Assembly (NCBI GenBank): GCA_039881045.1
Contig: JAYWVB010000003.1
Location: 682,001-746,000 of the forward strand
From: Chaetomium olivaceum
Taxonomy: Eukaryota > Ascomycota > Sordariomycetes > Sordariales > Chaetomiaceae
Direction: 5' to 3'
Length of the DNA: 64,000 nt
The position numbers and the translations under genes were made by a program. Below are positions 9,762-21,700 of the stretch, one piece after another; position 1 is the stretch's first letter, and each line of letters starts with the position of its first letter. The notes beneath the pieces are model-generated. The model did not search any database. It had not been told where the DNA came from and saw only the letters and a list, made by a program, of their open reading frames with translations.

Positions 9762-11205
9762 TTTTCCCCAAGATTGATACATACACCTTGCGTAAACGTG
9801 AACTAATCGTCCTCGTTGATGATGCCGGTGCTGGTTCACAATCCTGCCTTGGACTGGTCCGGCACCAGCCGTCAGGTGGCCGCCCTGGGGGGCCTCTGCG
9901 ATACCTACGCCACCTAACCTCACTTGTCCGAGAGGCAGCAGCCAATCGAAATAGTTCTTGTCGTCATCAATGGCCTGTGTGCTGAACCTTACCGGGTGGT
10001 GGTCGTAGGTGAGAAGAAACTGGGACTTTTTGTTGATATGTTGAATCTCGTTATGGTGTTTGAGAGTGGTTCGCATAAATCAAACCTCGAGACGCAAGCA
10101 GCTAACTCGACCATCGGAGGCCAACACAGAAAGCGTCTGGAATCTTGTAGTGAAAGGCGGTCTAAACATCATCCGGAAATACTACTTGTAGTTACATACG
10201 TGGATAGGTACAACAGGTCCAGACCTCGTCATATGAAATTAATAATCCGTACCACTCCCTCATAAATCAATAATACAAACTTCTGTTAGGCTCTCTAGCC
10301 TTCTTAGGCGAGTCTTTCGAAGACAAGAAGACAAGAAGGCAAGGGATGTTTCTACCTGCCCGAGGTAACATTGATTTACGGCAGCCGGCGCGCAGTGGCA
10401 TGTCACAAACAACCGCTCGTCAATGCACGGTGCAGTTTTTGCATGTTCCAGCCCAGTGGCGGTAGAAACATTTCAATCCAGACCTTCCCAGCATTGTGTA
10501 CCTCATTCATGCTTGACTCTTCTCGTGAATATTGCGACGTCAAACTAAATTAGCTAGTAAACCACTGGATACTAGTTACGATGTGGGCTCCTTGAGATAC
10601 GTAGGTATGTAGCTAGCCGTTGTGTTCTCCCGATGCCGTCCTACCCGATACTGAACACCACCCGTTAGAAACGAAGGTATTGTAATTCTTCGAAATTAGT
10701 ATAAACGAATATTTTAACAGTCTCAGCAGTGTCTCCAAAGTAAGTGTTTGAAAAATCTACTATGGGAGCCGCTATCTGGTGGAGAACGGTGTGGTTACAT
10801 GACTTTTGCTTTCTCCTTTTGTGCTGTTGGCATCCGCCGTCACTCATGAGACGAGTTGTGTTCTCCCTTGTGGTCTGTGCCTTGATAATCATTAAATTAT
10901 TGTACTTCGTCAAAATTTCGTACAAGAATTCGCCCCCGAGATATTCGGATGGTGATTCTTTGGTACCGGGTAAGGACCGGAGTCCCAAGACCTTGTACGA
11001 CCATTGCATCTCCGACATTGGTGTATATGGTTACTCAGTGAGGTAGTCAGTATCCGCGTCCGCGTTTCATGCTACCTGGCACAAAGGCAATCGTGTTCGC
11101 TCTTAAGTTGAACACAAGAGGTGCACTCTAGCCGAGATAGCGTTGATAACCCAAGTTAAGTAAATGTAGTGCCAGATTTTTGACGACCGGCACAAAGAGA
11201 GATTG
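9762..11205. other. Gene-free stretch upstream of the retrotransposon
   Basis: About 1.4 kb with no recognisable gene. A short AAGACAAGAAGACAAGAAGG purine microsatellite lies near 10320-10340. Small frames (9729-10076 minus, 9924-10265 plus, 10665-11018 minus) show no conserved motifs. Confidence 0.4.
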
Positions 11206-11221
11206 TATAATTACTCGAGTG
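11206..11221. repeat. Left target-site duplication of the LINE insertion
   Basis: The 16-bp sequence TATAATTACTCGAGTG is repeated exactly at 13474-13489 on the other side of the LINE. A perfect direct repeat of this size is what target-primed reverse transcription leaves. Confidence 0.85.
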
Positions 11222-13473
11222 GCAGCTGGAACCCGGGCTTCGACGTCTCTCAGGCAGTGACACCGACCGAGGTCACGAAGGCAATAGGAGGAGCAAGCCC
11301 CTGGAAGGCGCCAGGGGAGGACCTGCTGCCGATGGGTCTTCTGAAGGCGTGTGGAACATCACTGGCTGAAGTGCTCGCCGTATTAGTGACGAGATGCCTG
11401 GAACTGGGATGGTTTCCCAACCGCTTTAAAAGGGCAAGGACCGTAGTACTACCGAAGCCGGGAAAGGCACCGCCAGTGTATCAGACCCGGGGGGATATAG
11501 GCCCATTGCGCTGCTGCCAACCCTAGGGAAGGTAATAGAGTCAGTGGTCGCCAAAAAGGTCACTCAAGCGGCAGAAGCCAACGGCCTGTTACCAGACGAA
11601 CAGATGGGAAACAGGGCACATCGCTCCACAGAGCTGGCTGTCCGGCTAGTAGTAGCCCAGGTCCAGGAGGCGTGGAGACAGAAGGCCGCGGCGTCCCTAC
11701 TGCAACTCGACATTTCAGGAGCCTTTGACACGGTCAACCACACCCGATGCTAGCAACGCTGCGGGAAATGGGCTACCCGAGGTGGCTAGTCCTCTGGACG
11801 AAAGACTGGTTGACGGGCCGCGAGGCCACCCTCCTTTTTGACGGCAAGGCAGCGGCACCGACGGCAGTTCGGGCAGGGGTCCCCCAAGGCTCACCCCTTT
11901 CCCCTGTCCTCTTCATCCTCTACATTTCCTCACTATACAAGCAGCTAAAAGACGAACACCCTCACTTGGCTATAGCGGGGTTTGCGGATGACACCAACCT
12001 CATGGTATTTGGTCGTAACCCCGAGGCTAACGTCCGGCAACTAGAGGCGGCGTGGGAAACGTGTCTACGATGGGCCGACAGTCGGGGGATGAAGTTTGCC
12101 CCGGAAAAGAGCGAACTCATCCATTTCAACAAGGGACGACGGCAGTGGACAAACGAGCTAAACCTCACCAACCCAGGGGGGGGCACCAGCCCCGTCAGAC
12201 CGACGGAGTCTGCCAGGTTCCTGGGAGTCTGGCTGGACCGGAAGCTCAACTGGAAAGCCCACCTTGCGGCGGTGGAAAAGAAAATGAAGACCCAGAGCTA
12301 CGCACTGTCGAGAATAGCGGCGAAAACGTGGGGACCAGGGCTAGCCAAAGCGCGAGAAGTGTACACAAAGTGCATCCGGTCAGCGCTGGCCTATGGCGCA
12401 TCGTCGTTCCACATCCCCACGGACGTGGAAGGCGAGCCGGTAAGGAAAGGCATCACCGGGGCCCTCGGGAAGTCCAGAACAAAAGCTTGCGGATTGTGGC
12501 GGGAGCCTTCAAAGCCACTCCCATTCGCAACCTCGAGACGGAGACGTGGGTGCCACCGTTAGACCTGTATTTCAACAAACGGCTTGCAGACTTTGAAACC
12601 AGACTCCAGCGAACCGACCTGGACGACGGCCAGGGCGGCAAGAGGACCGCAGGGGGGATCATTCTCACTGCCTGTCGCAAGATACAGCAGAGGCTCCGCC
12701 CGAGGAGCGGCAACAGGGGCCGGCCGCGAACCGTGGGACTGCAGGAGCCCACGGCAGTGGAGAAAGCCGCGAGCACGATCGCGCGCTGGACGGGGGGGCC
12801 GCAGACACGGACAGTGTGGTAGAGGACGCCTGGAGAGCGAGGTGGCTGAAGGAAGGAGACGGCAGAGCAGTCATCAGACCGGCGGACGACCTTGACCATC
12901 AGCGGGAGACGCTGTTCCGGGACGAAACCCTAAGACGACACGACGGCCTGAGCAAGGCGAAGAGCTCTCTGCTGGTCCAGATCCGGACAGGGGCAGTAGG
13001 CCTACGGGACTTTCTGTTTACACGGGGAGTCCCAGAGGTCCTAACGCCCGCCTGCCAGTGCGGCGAGGGACGGGAGACTGCCGAACACCTGGTGGTGTGG
13101 TGTTTGGCTCCACCGCTGACTCGAAGATGGGAGAGAACTGATATTCGAACGCGACGGGACTTTTACTCTGTTCTACACGGTATTGATCCTACATCGGCAC
13201 GGCTCGCGGGGAGGGTCCTGGAATGGCTAATGGACTCAGGGAGGCTGATGATGTTCAGTTTGGCCAGGAGGCTTGAGCTGAAGCGGCGGCCTAGCACGCA
13301 CCTCCCTCGGAGGCCAGGAGGCCTCCTCTCTTTGTATACGCAGGCTCACGCACATGTACTTTCCTTAACTGTCGGTATGGGTTTTTCATCCGGCCCGCGA
13401 GGGCGCGTTTTCCTGTACATTAAATAGCTGAGGGTCCGGCACGCCTTAGGGCATAGCGGAGTATGAATAATAA
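11222..13473 (+). mobile_element. 5'-truncated non-LTR (LINE) retrotransposon, reverse transcriptase part, frame-broken
   Basis: Remnant of a fungal LINE ORF2 bounded by a perfect 16-bp target-site duplication. Reading across frames, it shows SPWKAPG, YRPIALL, the LLQLDISGAFDTV motif, AGVPQGSPLSP, and the catalytic FADD at about 11981-11992. It ends with a C-terminal zinc-knuckle-like CQCGE...HLVVWC at about 13050-13105. ORF1 and the endonuclease domain are absent, so the copy is 5'-truncated. The element ends in an A/T tail (GAATAATAATA). Four frame changes occur: near 11490 at a G6 run, near 11750, near 12460-12475, and near 12795 at a G7 run. No RNase H was recognised. The body is GC-rich, so strong repeat-induced point mutation is not evident. 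The copy is not autonomous as read. Confidence 0.92.
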
Positions 13474-13489
13474 TATAATTACTCGAGTG
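13474..13489. repeat. Right target-site duplication of the LINE insertion
   Basis: Exact copy of 11206-11221, immediately after the A/T-rich 3' tail of the element. The two copies fix both element boundaries. Confidence 0.85.
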
Positions 13490-13766
13490 TTCTTTTTGTT
13501 AAACTCCATGGCCGTTTGTACAGGTTCCATACGTGATGAAAATACCAAATCCGAAAGTCCTACGGCTCTATTGAGCAGGAAAGCGCAAGGCCAAGATGTG
13601 CGAAAATGTGACGACGGCGCTGGAAGATGTTTTCGAGGACCCGGGGCTCGACATGTATATAACATGCGTGGCCCCCCCCGTATTCTCTCTCCTACCATGC
13701 TCTTTATCCCTGCCGTATCCGATCTTCAGCGCATATCATCCATCATCTTTCCGCAACTCGTCCAGA

Positions 13767-14694
13767 ATGGCTTTCATCAGCCTCCGTTCCATCACACTTA
13801 CCGCTGTCTTCGTGGCAGTCGCACTTGCAGTAGACCGTCTTGTCTATCACCGTCAATGATTAGCCTCTAATCTCAACCATAGGGCCCCGCCGCGCAACAG
13901 AACCCCATTGAGGGATACACCATCGTCCCCGCCACCTGGGAGCTCGATGGCCCCGACGGGCAAGCTATCCAGCTCAACGGTACAATCCAAGAGGCGGTAG
14001 ACCAGCTTGACGTGCTTGTCCCCGGCTCGCGGGACAAGCTTGTCGCCTCCATCGCCGCTTCCTTGTCCTCCTCCGCCATGAGCCGTCGTCAAGAAGAGTC
14101 TCCGCTCGAGAAGCGTTACGAAGAGACCAACCTGCTTTGCTGGGTAAAGTCGTGGAGCAGTGCTGATCTCAGTGCTATCCAGGACGGTACGTCGTGATAC
14201 TGATTTGAAAACCCTCACTTAACACGGGACATTCAATCTGACACCGTGCCCTCGTATTTTTATATTACCAGGCATCAACTACCTTAACGGCGTCCCCGGC
14301 CGCCCGTGGCACAATCCGGGGCCCGGCACTTGCGCTAGGGTGTCCTGCTCGGTGTGTTCCTCCCCCAAGTGCCAACTATCCTGGGTGAGGTGATTGTGCC
14401 TAACCGACTGTTATCCCACCTATAGGATGACTCTGCCATATACTGGTGCAACGACAACCGACACCGCAAGGCGCTTGACAGCTACGAGGTAATTCCGCCA
14501 CCACAAACACCTTTCAACCCGCTTCCCCCCGACCAGCTTCTAATCCTAGACCGTTGTCCTAGAACATCGCCCACGGCGCCGACAGGATCAAAAACACATG
14601 CCGTATAATTTACCAGTCCGGGTCCGGACTTACCAACGGCCAGATCTTTTACAAGGACAACTGGAACGTCATTGTCCGCGGTGACGACTGCTGA
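13767..14694 (+). CDS. Small secreted cysteine-rich protein with predicted Kex2 site
   Basis: Five exons (13767-13829, 13883-14186, 14272-14351, 14426-14488, 14563-14694) join in phase to a 213-residue protein. Residues 1-21 form a signal peptide (hydrophobic ITLTAVFVAVALA), exactly exon 1. A pro-region follows and ends in LEKR at residues 96-99, a Kex2-type dibasic site. The predicted mature part (about 114 residues) has six cysteines, enough for three disulfides, plus WCNDN and a final DNWNVIVRGDDC. Similar WCN...NWNVIV...C endings occur in fungal secreted proteins of unknown role. No enzyme motif is visible. The gene starts about 280 bp beyond the LINE's right boundary. A candidate effector or extracellular peptide; function unknown. 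Confidence 0.75.
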
Positions 14695-15302
14695 GCCAGT
14701 TCCGGTGGACGTCTGCGGTTCCCGAGGGATAGACCCTGAATATCCATATCTGATTAGGGACTTGGGAATGACGCCATTCTCGGGAGGTGCAACAGCGTGT
14801 TTAGCATTGCAGTTTGATGTCATGCAGAGAACTTAGCACGTGGTCATCCACATGCAGGTTAGGTACTTGATTGATCAATATATGTCTTGTTTACCATCGT
14901 GTGAAAATGTGCCGCAGAAACAAGACCAAAAAAGCCCGCACAATACAGATGATGTCTCTATTCTCAATATAACGTTGAAATATCTTGTCTAGGTTACCGC
15001 TATGCCAAACTCAGAGACCCGACCTCACTATGGAGGTTGAGCATACAACGGGGAAAATGAATCATGAGTCAACACCAAAAACAAACGTAGCAACAGTACG
15101 AAGTAGTAACGGCTCAAAACAAAAACTAAAAATCATTATATGCAACGCAAGCGCCTTTTACTGATCCTGCTTCCATGCCCAAATGGGCTGGGTGTGTTTT
15201 ATCTAACGCTGTTGCGGTTTTTGTACGCCAAATCGCCCAAATACAAACGCCGCAAACCAATGCCAAACGGGGATACTAAACAGGAACTACTGAAAAGTGA
15301 AA
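14695..15302. other. Intergenic, convergent 3' ends
   Basis: About 600 bp between the stops of the secreted-protein gene and gdh2. AT-richer than the flanks, consistent with two 3' UTRs. No gene seen. Confidence 0.4.
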
Positions 15303-18300
15303 TTAAGCCTTGATCTTGGCCATCCTCTTCGACATACTATTGATATGGTTAGCGTGTGGTCGTATCAAGCAAGGGTCTGAGGGGTTGTCTTACAAGTCAT
15401 AGAACGCGAACTGGCTCGGCGAGCTGCCGCACTCATACACGAACCGGCTGGCGAGGTAGCTGCCAAAGATGGCGCGCAGGTACGCGTCGGGCACACGGTG
15501 GATGATAGTGTCGAGGCCAATCTTCTCGATCAGCAAGTTGGGCAGGGCGTCCTCGAGCACGGCACGGCGCACGTGCTCCGTCTCCCACAGGTCTGAGTGC
15601 TGCAGCTGCTCATCTAGCGTGGTGATGGCGCTCGACAGCTTGTCCGACAAGATCGAGCGTGGGACACCGGTCTGCTCGTGCTCGCGCCAGATGGCATCGA
15701 ATTCGAGCCGGGCATTCTCCTGGATTTTCTCCTGTACCGACTTGACGTAAGCCCGGTAGAAGGCAGGCACGTTGCCCTTAGCGTCGTGGCACATGTGCTC
15801 GACAAAACCAGCGTCGTCAAAGCTGAGCGACGCGAGGACCTCGAGCGACGAGCTGGTCACGCCGCCCTTGTTAGCGCTAGCGTCCTTGTACACGACGCAG
15901 CCGGCCTGCTCAAGGCGGAGCTTGGCGTCTTGCGTGATGAACAGGTTGGCGCCCTCGACCAGGTACGAGATGGTCGACTTGCCGCCCTTGATGAGCTTAT
16001 TGACCGAGACCAGGTCAATCGACTCGGGCCGACCGCCGCAGGGGACGAACATGTCAGTGAGCCCGCTGTCCCGCAGGTGGTATGTGTTCCGGAACGCCGT
16101 GCCGTTGTTGACAACTTCTCCGGTGGGCAGGGTGATGTTCGTGTCGTCGCACAGCACCCGGTAGCCGTCCTCGGTCAGCTTAGACAAGTCGAAGTTCGAA
16201 ATCATCTGTCGCTTCTTGGCAAGGCGGTGCAACTCCTCCTTGTTGATGCCGTTGGGGTCAACCAACACACCGGAGCCGTCGACAATGGCCGTGTACTTCT
16301 CGTTGCTGAGAAGAATCTCGTTGCTCCCCAGATCGCCGTCGGGGCCACCAGTCTGCATCTTCCTGACGGTCGATGGGTCCAGGTTGAGCTTGCGGTAGAT
16401 ACCCTTGACGTACTCCCGTACTGACAACGTCGTCATGCCGTATGCGTCGTGAGGAATGCCGCCAAGCTTTGGCGACTTGCCGGTGAAGAACGACTTCCAC
16501 CAGGGGGCGCCACGGCTGCGGGCGTGTTCCGTCGCCCAGTCGACAAGGTCGGCTGTGTTCTCATCCGGACCCATAAAGACGATCTCATCCTTCCCGTAGA
16601 GATCGACAATGGGGTTCTTGATGCCGGGTGTCTCGGCCTTGAGCAACAGGTCGAGAATGCTGTCGATGTACTTCTCAAACGCCTCGCGGGCCTTGTCCTG
16701 CTGCTTGGGGTCAAGCAAGATGACACCCTTGGAGCCACCCTGGGGATGTCTTTGTTCTTGCGCTGCTGCGTGCTGGCGAGGGCGTAGTTCTCGTCGAACA
16801 GATTGCGAGCGTTGATCGAGTAGGCCTCCTTGCTGCGCGACTTGACGATGCGGATGCCGCCCCGTGCAACATCCTTAAAGCGCAGATGGAAACCACGAGA
16901 CTCGGATGTGATGACGAGGAACATGCCGTACAGCGGTGACGGGTACTCAATCGGGGGGAGGAAAGAGGGGTCGAGCCGGGAAGCTCAATGCAACCTTGGT
17001 CGGGGTGAAGTAGTTGGTCTTGAGGACGGCGTTGTTGAAGACGCGGAAGGCAGTCATGACCATCTCCTCGTGCTCGTTGGTGACATCCTTGGTGATCTTG
17101 TCCTTAAGCTTGGCATCCGAAAGGACCTCGGTGGTGGGGGTAGGAGCAATGCTGCGGACATCGAAGCCGGCTCCAACCTTCATGTGAACGCTGGCAAACG
17201 AGGCGTACAAGGCCCGAATGAGCTGAGGATGCGAGAGAATGATCTCGAGGATGTAGTCGGGAGTGAAGGTCTCGGTGCGTAGGCGCTTCTTCATCCTGGA
17301 CAGAATCTCGGCATGGCTGTTGTTGCTGGGGTCGAGCGTTGCTACAAGCGAAGCGTACTCAGAACCCAGGCGGTTCAGGAAGTGCTGCACGAACACCCAC
17401 ACGCAATGGGCATAAGAGGTCTCTTGCAGGCTCAGCTCGCCGGAAGCGAACAGGGAGTGCAGCTTGGTCTGCGGCATGCAGTACAGAAGCGATACCTCCT
17501 GGGTGATCTGGTGGATCGACTCCTCGATCGGCGGATACTTGGAGTCGACGTTCGGTGCGGGCCGCAAGTAGATGCTCATGACGGTGATGCCGTTGGAGAA
17601 CTGCTCGACGTACTTCCGGGAGCTCGTAACACCATAGTAGTGGTAGAGATCGCTGAGGGCGCTGAACAACCCTCTTGCCGTCCTTGAGCGGAAGGCAACG
17701 ACCAACCGCTTCTCCTGCTGGCCCTCAATGTCGAAGACCTCGATAACCGGACCGGTCCGGCTGACGGAGGTCTCGATGATCTCCTGGTAGATCTGCTTGG
17801 TGTTCTTGGTCGCCTTGGCGAGGAACATGCGGTCGCTGATAACCTCGAGCCGGGTCTCCTTAGGATCGGCGTTGGGCTCAACGAACTGGCACTGGTAAAC
17901 GAAGTAGCAGCGCAGAGTCGCCTTGAAGTCCGAATGCCCCATACTGCTTGGGGACCTGAAGGTCTCAACGCGGAAACGCTTTGATGTGTCACCGCCGTCC
18001 AAGTACTTGGACTCGAGGCGATGTTCATACTGAGGCCCATTGACAGTGGACTTGCCGGGTTCGCTGGTGTCGATATAGATGGCGTGATCCGAGGCTTCCA
18101 TGTCCAAGCGAATCTCTTCCCGCTTGTCCTCGCGCGCAAATGCGGCGACCTTGGCGGCATATAGAGAAGTGATGTGGTTGGCAATGACTTCAGGGTTCTC
18201 GGCCTGGAAATAGACATCATCGATGCCGAGCTCATTGTAGAACCACTGCACCTGCGCGTCAACCAACGCGTCGGGGATCCAGCCGCCCTTGGTGATGATC

Positions 18301-18719
18301 TCCTTGGCTATTCGGCGTGTTAGTGAGTGGACAGACGAGGGCGCACAGGGATTTCCAGACTACCAACCTTGGTTCATCTGCTCTTTCTTGCCCGTAAATT
18401 CGGGGGCGACATAGCCGACCGTGGCCGAGCGCAGGACCCTGTGCCCATTGCCATTGACCTTGGACCGAGGATAGCTGACGTGGGTCGGCTGAGGCGAGGG
18501 ATGCCTCGCGGTCTCGTCCCCCTTGACCTTCTCAACGAGACGATGGGCGGCGCCCACGACCGCAGGCGAGTTTGTCATGGTCTCGTCTGATGAGCTAAAC
18601 GGATCCACGTACTCTGGAAAGCTAGACGTGGGCAAGTCAGTCATGATGGTCAAGCCAGACACGCGGCGGCCAGCGCCAATAGTGTTGGCAAGCGGCGGGT
18701 AAAATGCTAGGTCACCCAT
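15303..18719 (-). CDS. gdh2: NAD-specific glutamate dehydrogenase (two single-base frame breaks)
   Basis: Large catabolic enzyme converting glutamate to 2-oxoglutarate and ammonium with NAD. Exons are 18368-18719, 15394-18307 and 15303-15336, about 1,100 codons, the usual fungal length. Conserved stretches include FKDVARGGIRIVKSR, ENTADLVDWATEHARSRG, GGIPHDAYGMTT and VEGANLFITQDAKL. The last exon encodes only the tail ending MSKRMAKIKA. Two one-base indels break the frame inside the large exon. Near 16978 there is an extra C (TTCCCGG where TTCCGG fits). Near 16740 one base is missing (ATCCCCAGGG where ATCCC-GAGGG fits). Together they restore the frame, and all three segments encode conserved sequence, so sequencing error is likelier than decay. 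Confidence 0.9.
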
Positions 18720-21700
18720 AGTGACTGTAAAGTGAAAGGGGATATAAAGTGTGAAAGAAGGGCGACAGCAGGCACTCCTGACTTTGCTTGAGCTGGGGGT
18801 TGAAGGGGAAGCGTGTTGGAAGGGCCACGAAGAGCAGGAACTGGCTTTGTAGGCCGAGAGAGCAGGAGCGGGAGCATTATGACGGTGTAAGTGGGTGGGA
18901 GCGGGTTGATGCTGTGGCGGCCGTAGAGCAGACAGGCGGTTGGCCGTTATCGAGGCCCCGGTGGTGGCTGATCGCGGTGAGCGGGTTTGACATACGGGAA
19001 GGACAAGAACGTCAGCGACGACTTGCCCTGCCCCCTGCCGCCGCTATCAGGGCAATCAACCGCCATTTTCCGGAATCGGACGAGCCAGGAACACCACGAC
19101 CACCGTGGCACAGGACAGGAATGAAGCGTGACGCAGAAACATGCGTCGACAGCCGTCCGCCAAATTGCCCGCCGATTAGGCACACCGGTTCGGAGAAGAC
19201 ATTGTTGGTCCCGTCCGAGACGGTGGGTAGGTTTCGGCTTTGCTCACCGCTCCTGGTATCTCTCTGTTCGTGCTCGTTTCCGGGCCTCGGCTGTGCTCTC
19301 TCAAGATAAGAGAGATAAGATGCCTGGTGTCGCGACACGCCCTTCCGTTTCGGGAAATACAAAAAGAAACATAAACTAATGAGTAACCGGTGGTTAAACG
19401 TACCTTCTCTCAACTCGAGAACTAGCTCGATGATAATCGTGTCCCTGAACTTGTTCGGTAGGGCCGCTCTGCCGGAAGTCGTCTTGGAGTTGCTGGTATT
19501 AACCTTGGCAGCTGTTATCTCAAAAGGAATCAGTCTCTGACGGAATGAAACAGGCACGGAAGGGCGTTGGATGCGGCCCTGTCGGTAGGGTGCGCAACGC
19601 GATAAGGTAGGCGAAGGAAGTGTTTCGTTACCTCAACAAAAGACGGGACGAGCAACAGGGCCGATCCACGCGAACAAAGCGTTGTTCCTGTGGCGGGCCG
19701 GAAACAGGCGTTCTAGATCAAAAAAAAGCCTGAGGCAAATCTGTGTGCAATTACAGATCGAGGTACCTGGAATTCAATGTCTCGTTAGTCTGCCGTTTCT
19801 GGAAAGCATGGGCCAAAACGGCTAAGTGATAGGTAGAAAGCGTTGATGCCCCCCAGAGCCCAAACGCTCCCAACGGCCCAATTGTTGGCCAATTGAGCAG
19901 TCGAGTTTTTGGTCTTGGCTTTGGCAACCTTGAGGTAACAATTCTGAGAGTGTAAACCATCTCCAATAACAAGGCGGAACCGACGCGGCGCCGGGGGGCT
20001 CCTGCACCTGCCGCGGCTCGTGTGTGGCGAAACCACGCAGCCCGCACCACCTTGCAGCAGCTGGCTGATGCTCACCATACGAGAGCTGATATCAGGGAGG
20101 AAAGCAGCAGGGCAAAAGGGAAAGGGCAGGGTTGATACTGCGAAGGGCCGATGCGCGAGACTGACGGGACACGGCAGGTCCTGAGACACAACCGCGATCT
20201 CGATGTCACCGAGCAGGGCCCAGCGCACAGGTACCGAGAAGGGGGTGTGTAAGCTTAGTACCTTACCTTTTTATTGTGACGACGTAATGTTCCACGGAAG
20301 ATAAGGTCAGCTGCGTTGTTTGGTTGTCGAGACTGATAAGGGCGTCTGGAATTAATAAGTATGTAGAGAAAGGTTGACTCAGTCGTGGTGTTGAGTCAAT
20401 CACAGACTGATATCGGCTCGAATTATGGGATGGGCAATGGATTGGGACTGCCAAACACAGTCTGGGGATGGGCACGCCACTGATTTATATGCTGGAGAAA
20501 AACGGCCGTCATCTTTTTTCGCATCTTGGACGACGGCAGGAACAACATCATTTCGTGGATTGGCACTGTACAATACATGTGTCGACTCCACAGGCATGGC
20601 AATTCCCAAAGGGAAGGAGTTGCCTGCAGAAACAGGTGTTGTGATGACATTCGGCGGCGCTGTGACAAACGGAAGCTAGGGAACTAAGCCAGATCGGGCA
20701 ACTGCTAGTCTCTGCTGATTGGGTCACAAGGCCGGTACCTGAACGCCCCAAGAAAAGACTCGGCGCCGGTTGGGAAAGGTACGTCCAGAGGTACCTCTTG
20801 GCCACTGCCACCACGATCGGTGGCCCCGGGAGCGGCTATTCGAGGTTCTGGGGTAGGAGACTGGAGAGCAGGTGGGTCCCTTGTTCGTATGCCAAAAGTT
20901 TGAACGGCACAAGGTATCCTTTTTTGAGGGAATTGTTTGTCTGCTCCGAATGAGAGGAAAGGAGGCCGTTGAGCTTCTTTGGATCGGGAGAGCTGGGACC
21001 AGTAAAAAATTGCGGTGCTCGCCCGGGACCATCGAACATCAAAACTGCAATTCGCACAATGCCCCCAATTGGGCTGCTATGGAATCGCCCAACACACTGT
21101 CCTCTTAGGAACGGGCGAAAATGTCAAATTGGAAACGCGTAAGAGCTCCGACGTGTTACCCCCCGCCTTTGGCGTTAATTGGCCTGGGAATCACACCACT
21201 AGAGCCATTCCCGGGGTGGTGAGCCGCTGTCTGGAGCTCCTTGACTGTGTAAGGTACTGGAGCCGATCTGCCTGTTTGTCTGTCTGTGTACATCATGTGA
21301 CTATTAACGACTGTGTTTGTGGGTTGAGATTCAGCTCTACACAGTAACGGCGGCATGGTTAAGGCGAAGACTCACTAAGCGGCTAACCTCAAAGGCCCTG
21401 GTCTCCATGTGGACGCCCTCTCGATCGTCGATCTAAACTATTTTTTACCAACCCGTTCGTTAGCCATTGTTCGCCCAGCATGACATGTTGACAGGGTTAC
21501 GAGACGAGTCGTCCGCCCGTCGCGTTGTGCAACCCATCAATGTCTCTTACCGCCTCTTCGTCTTACAAACAGGGGAAGATCCTAATCCAATCGCGGTGGC
21601 ATCATGGACGCCCGGTCTGTTCTCACCGGCAGCTTGACCATCGAGTCAGAGAGCTCCTTCTCGAGAAGCTCAGCCCGGGCAACGCGCCAACCAGGATGGA

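Noticed and set aside
16730..16985. Programmed ribosomal frameshift in gdh2
   Set aside because: No slippery heptamer at the breaks, and two opposite indels are needed; sequencing error is simpler.
18788..19557. Overlapping frames of 173 and 181 codons on opposite strands
   Set aside because: No family motif on either strand and mutually overlapping; possible splice sites near 19397 did not lead to a sensible exon.
19785..20228. 147-codon minus-strand frame
   Set aside because: No recognisable domain, no supporting introns; probably chance.
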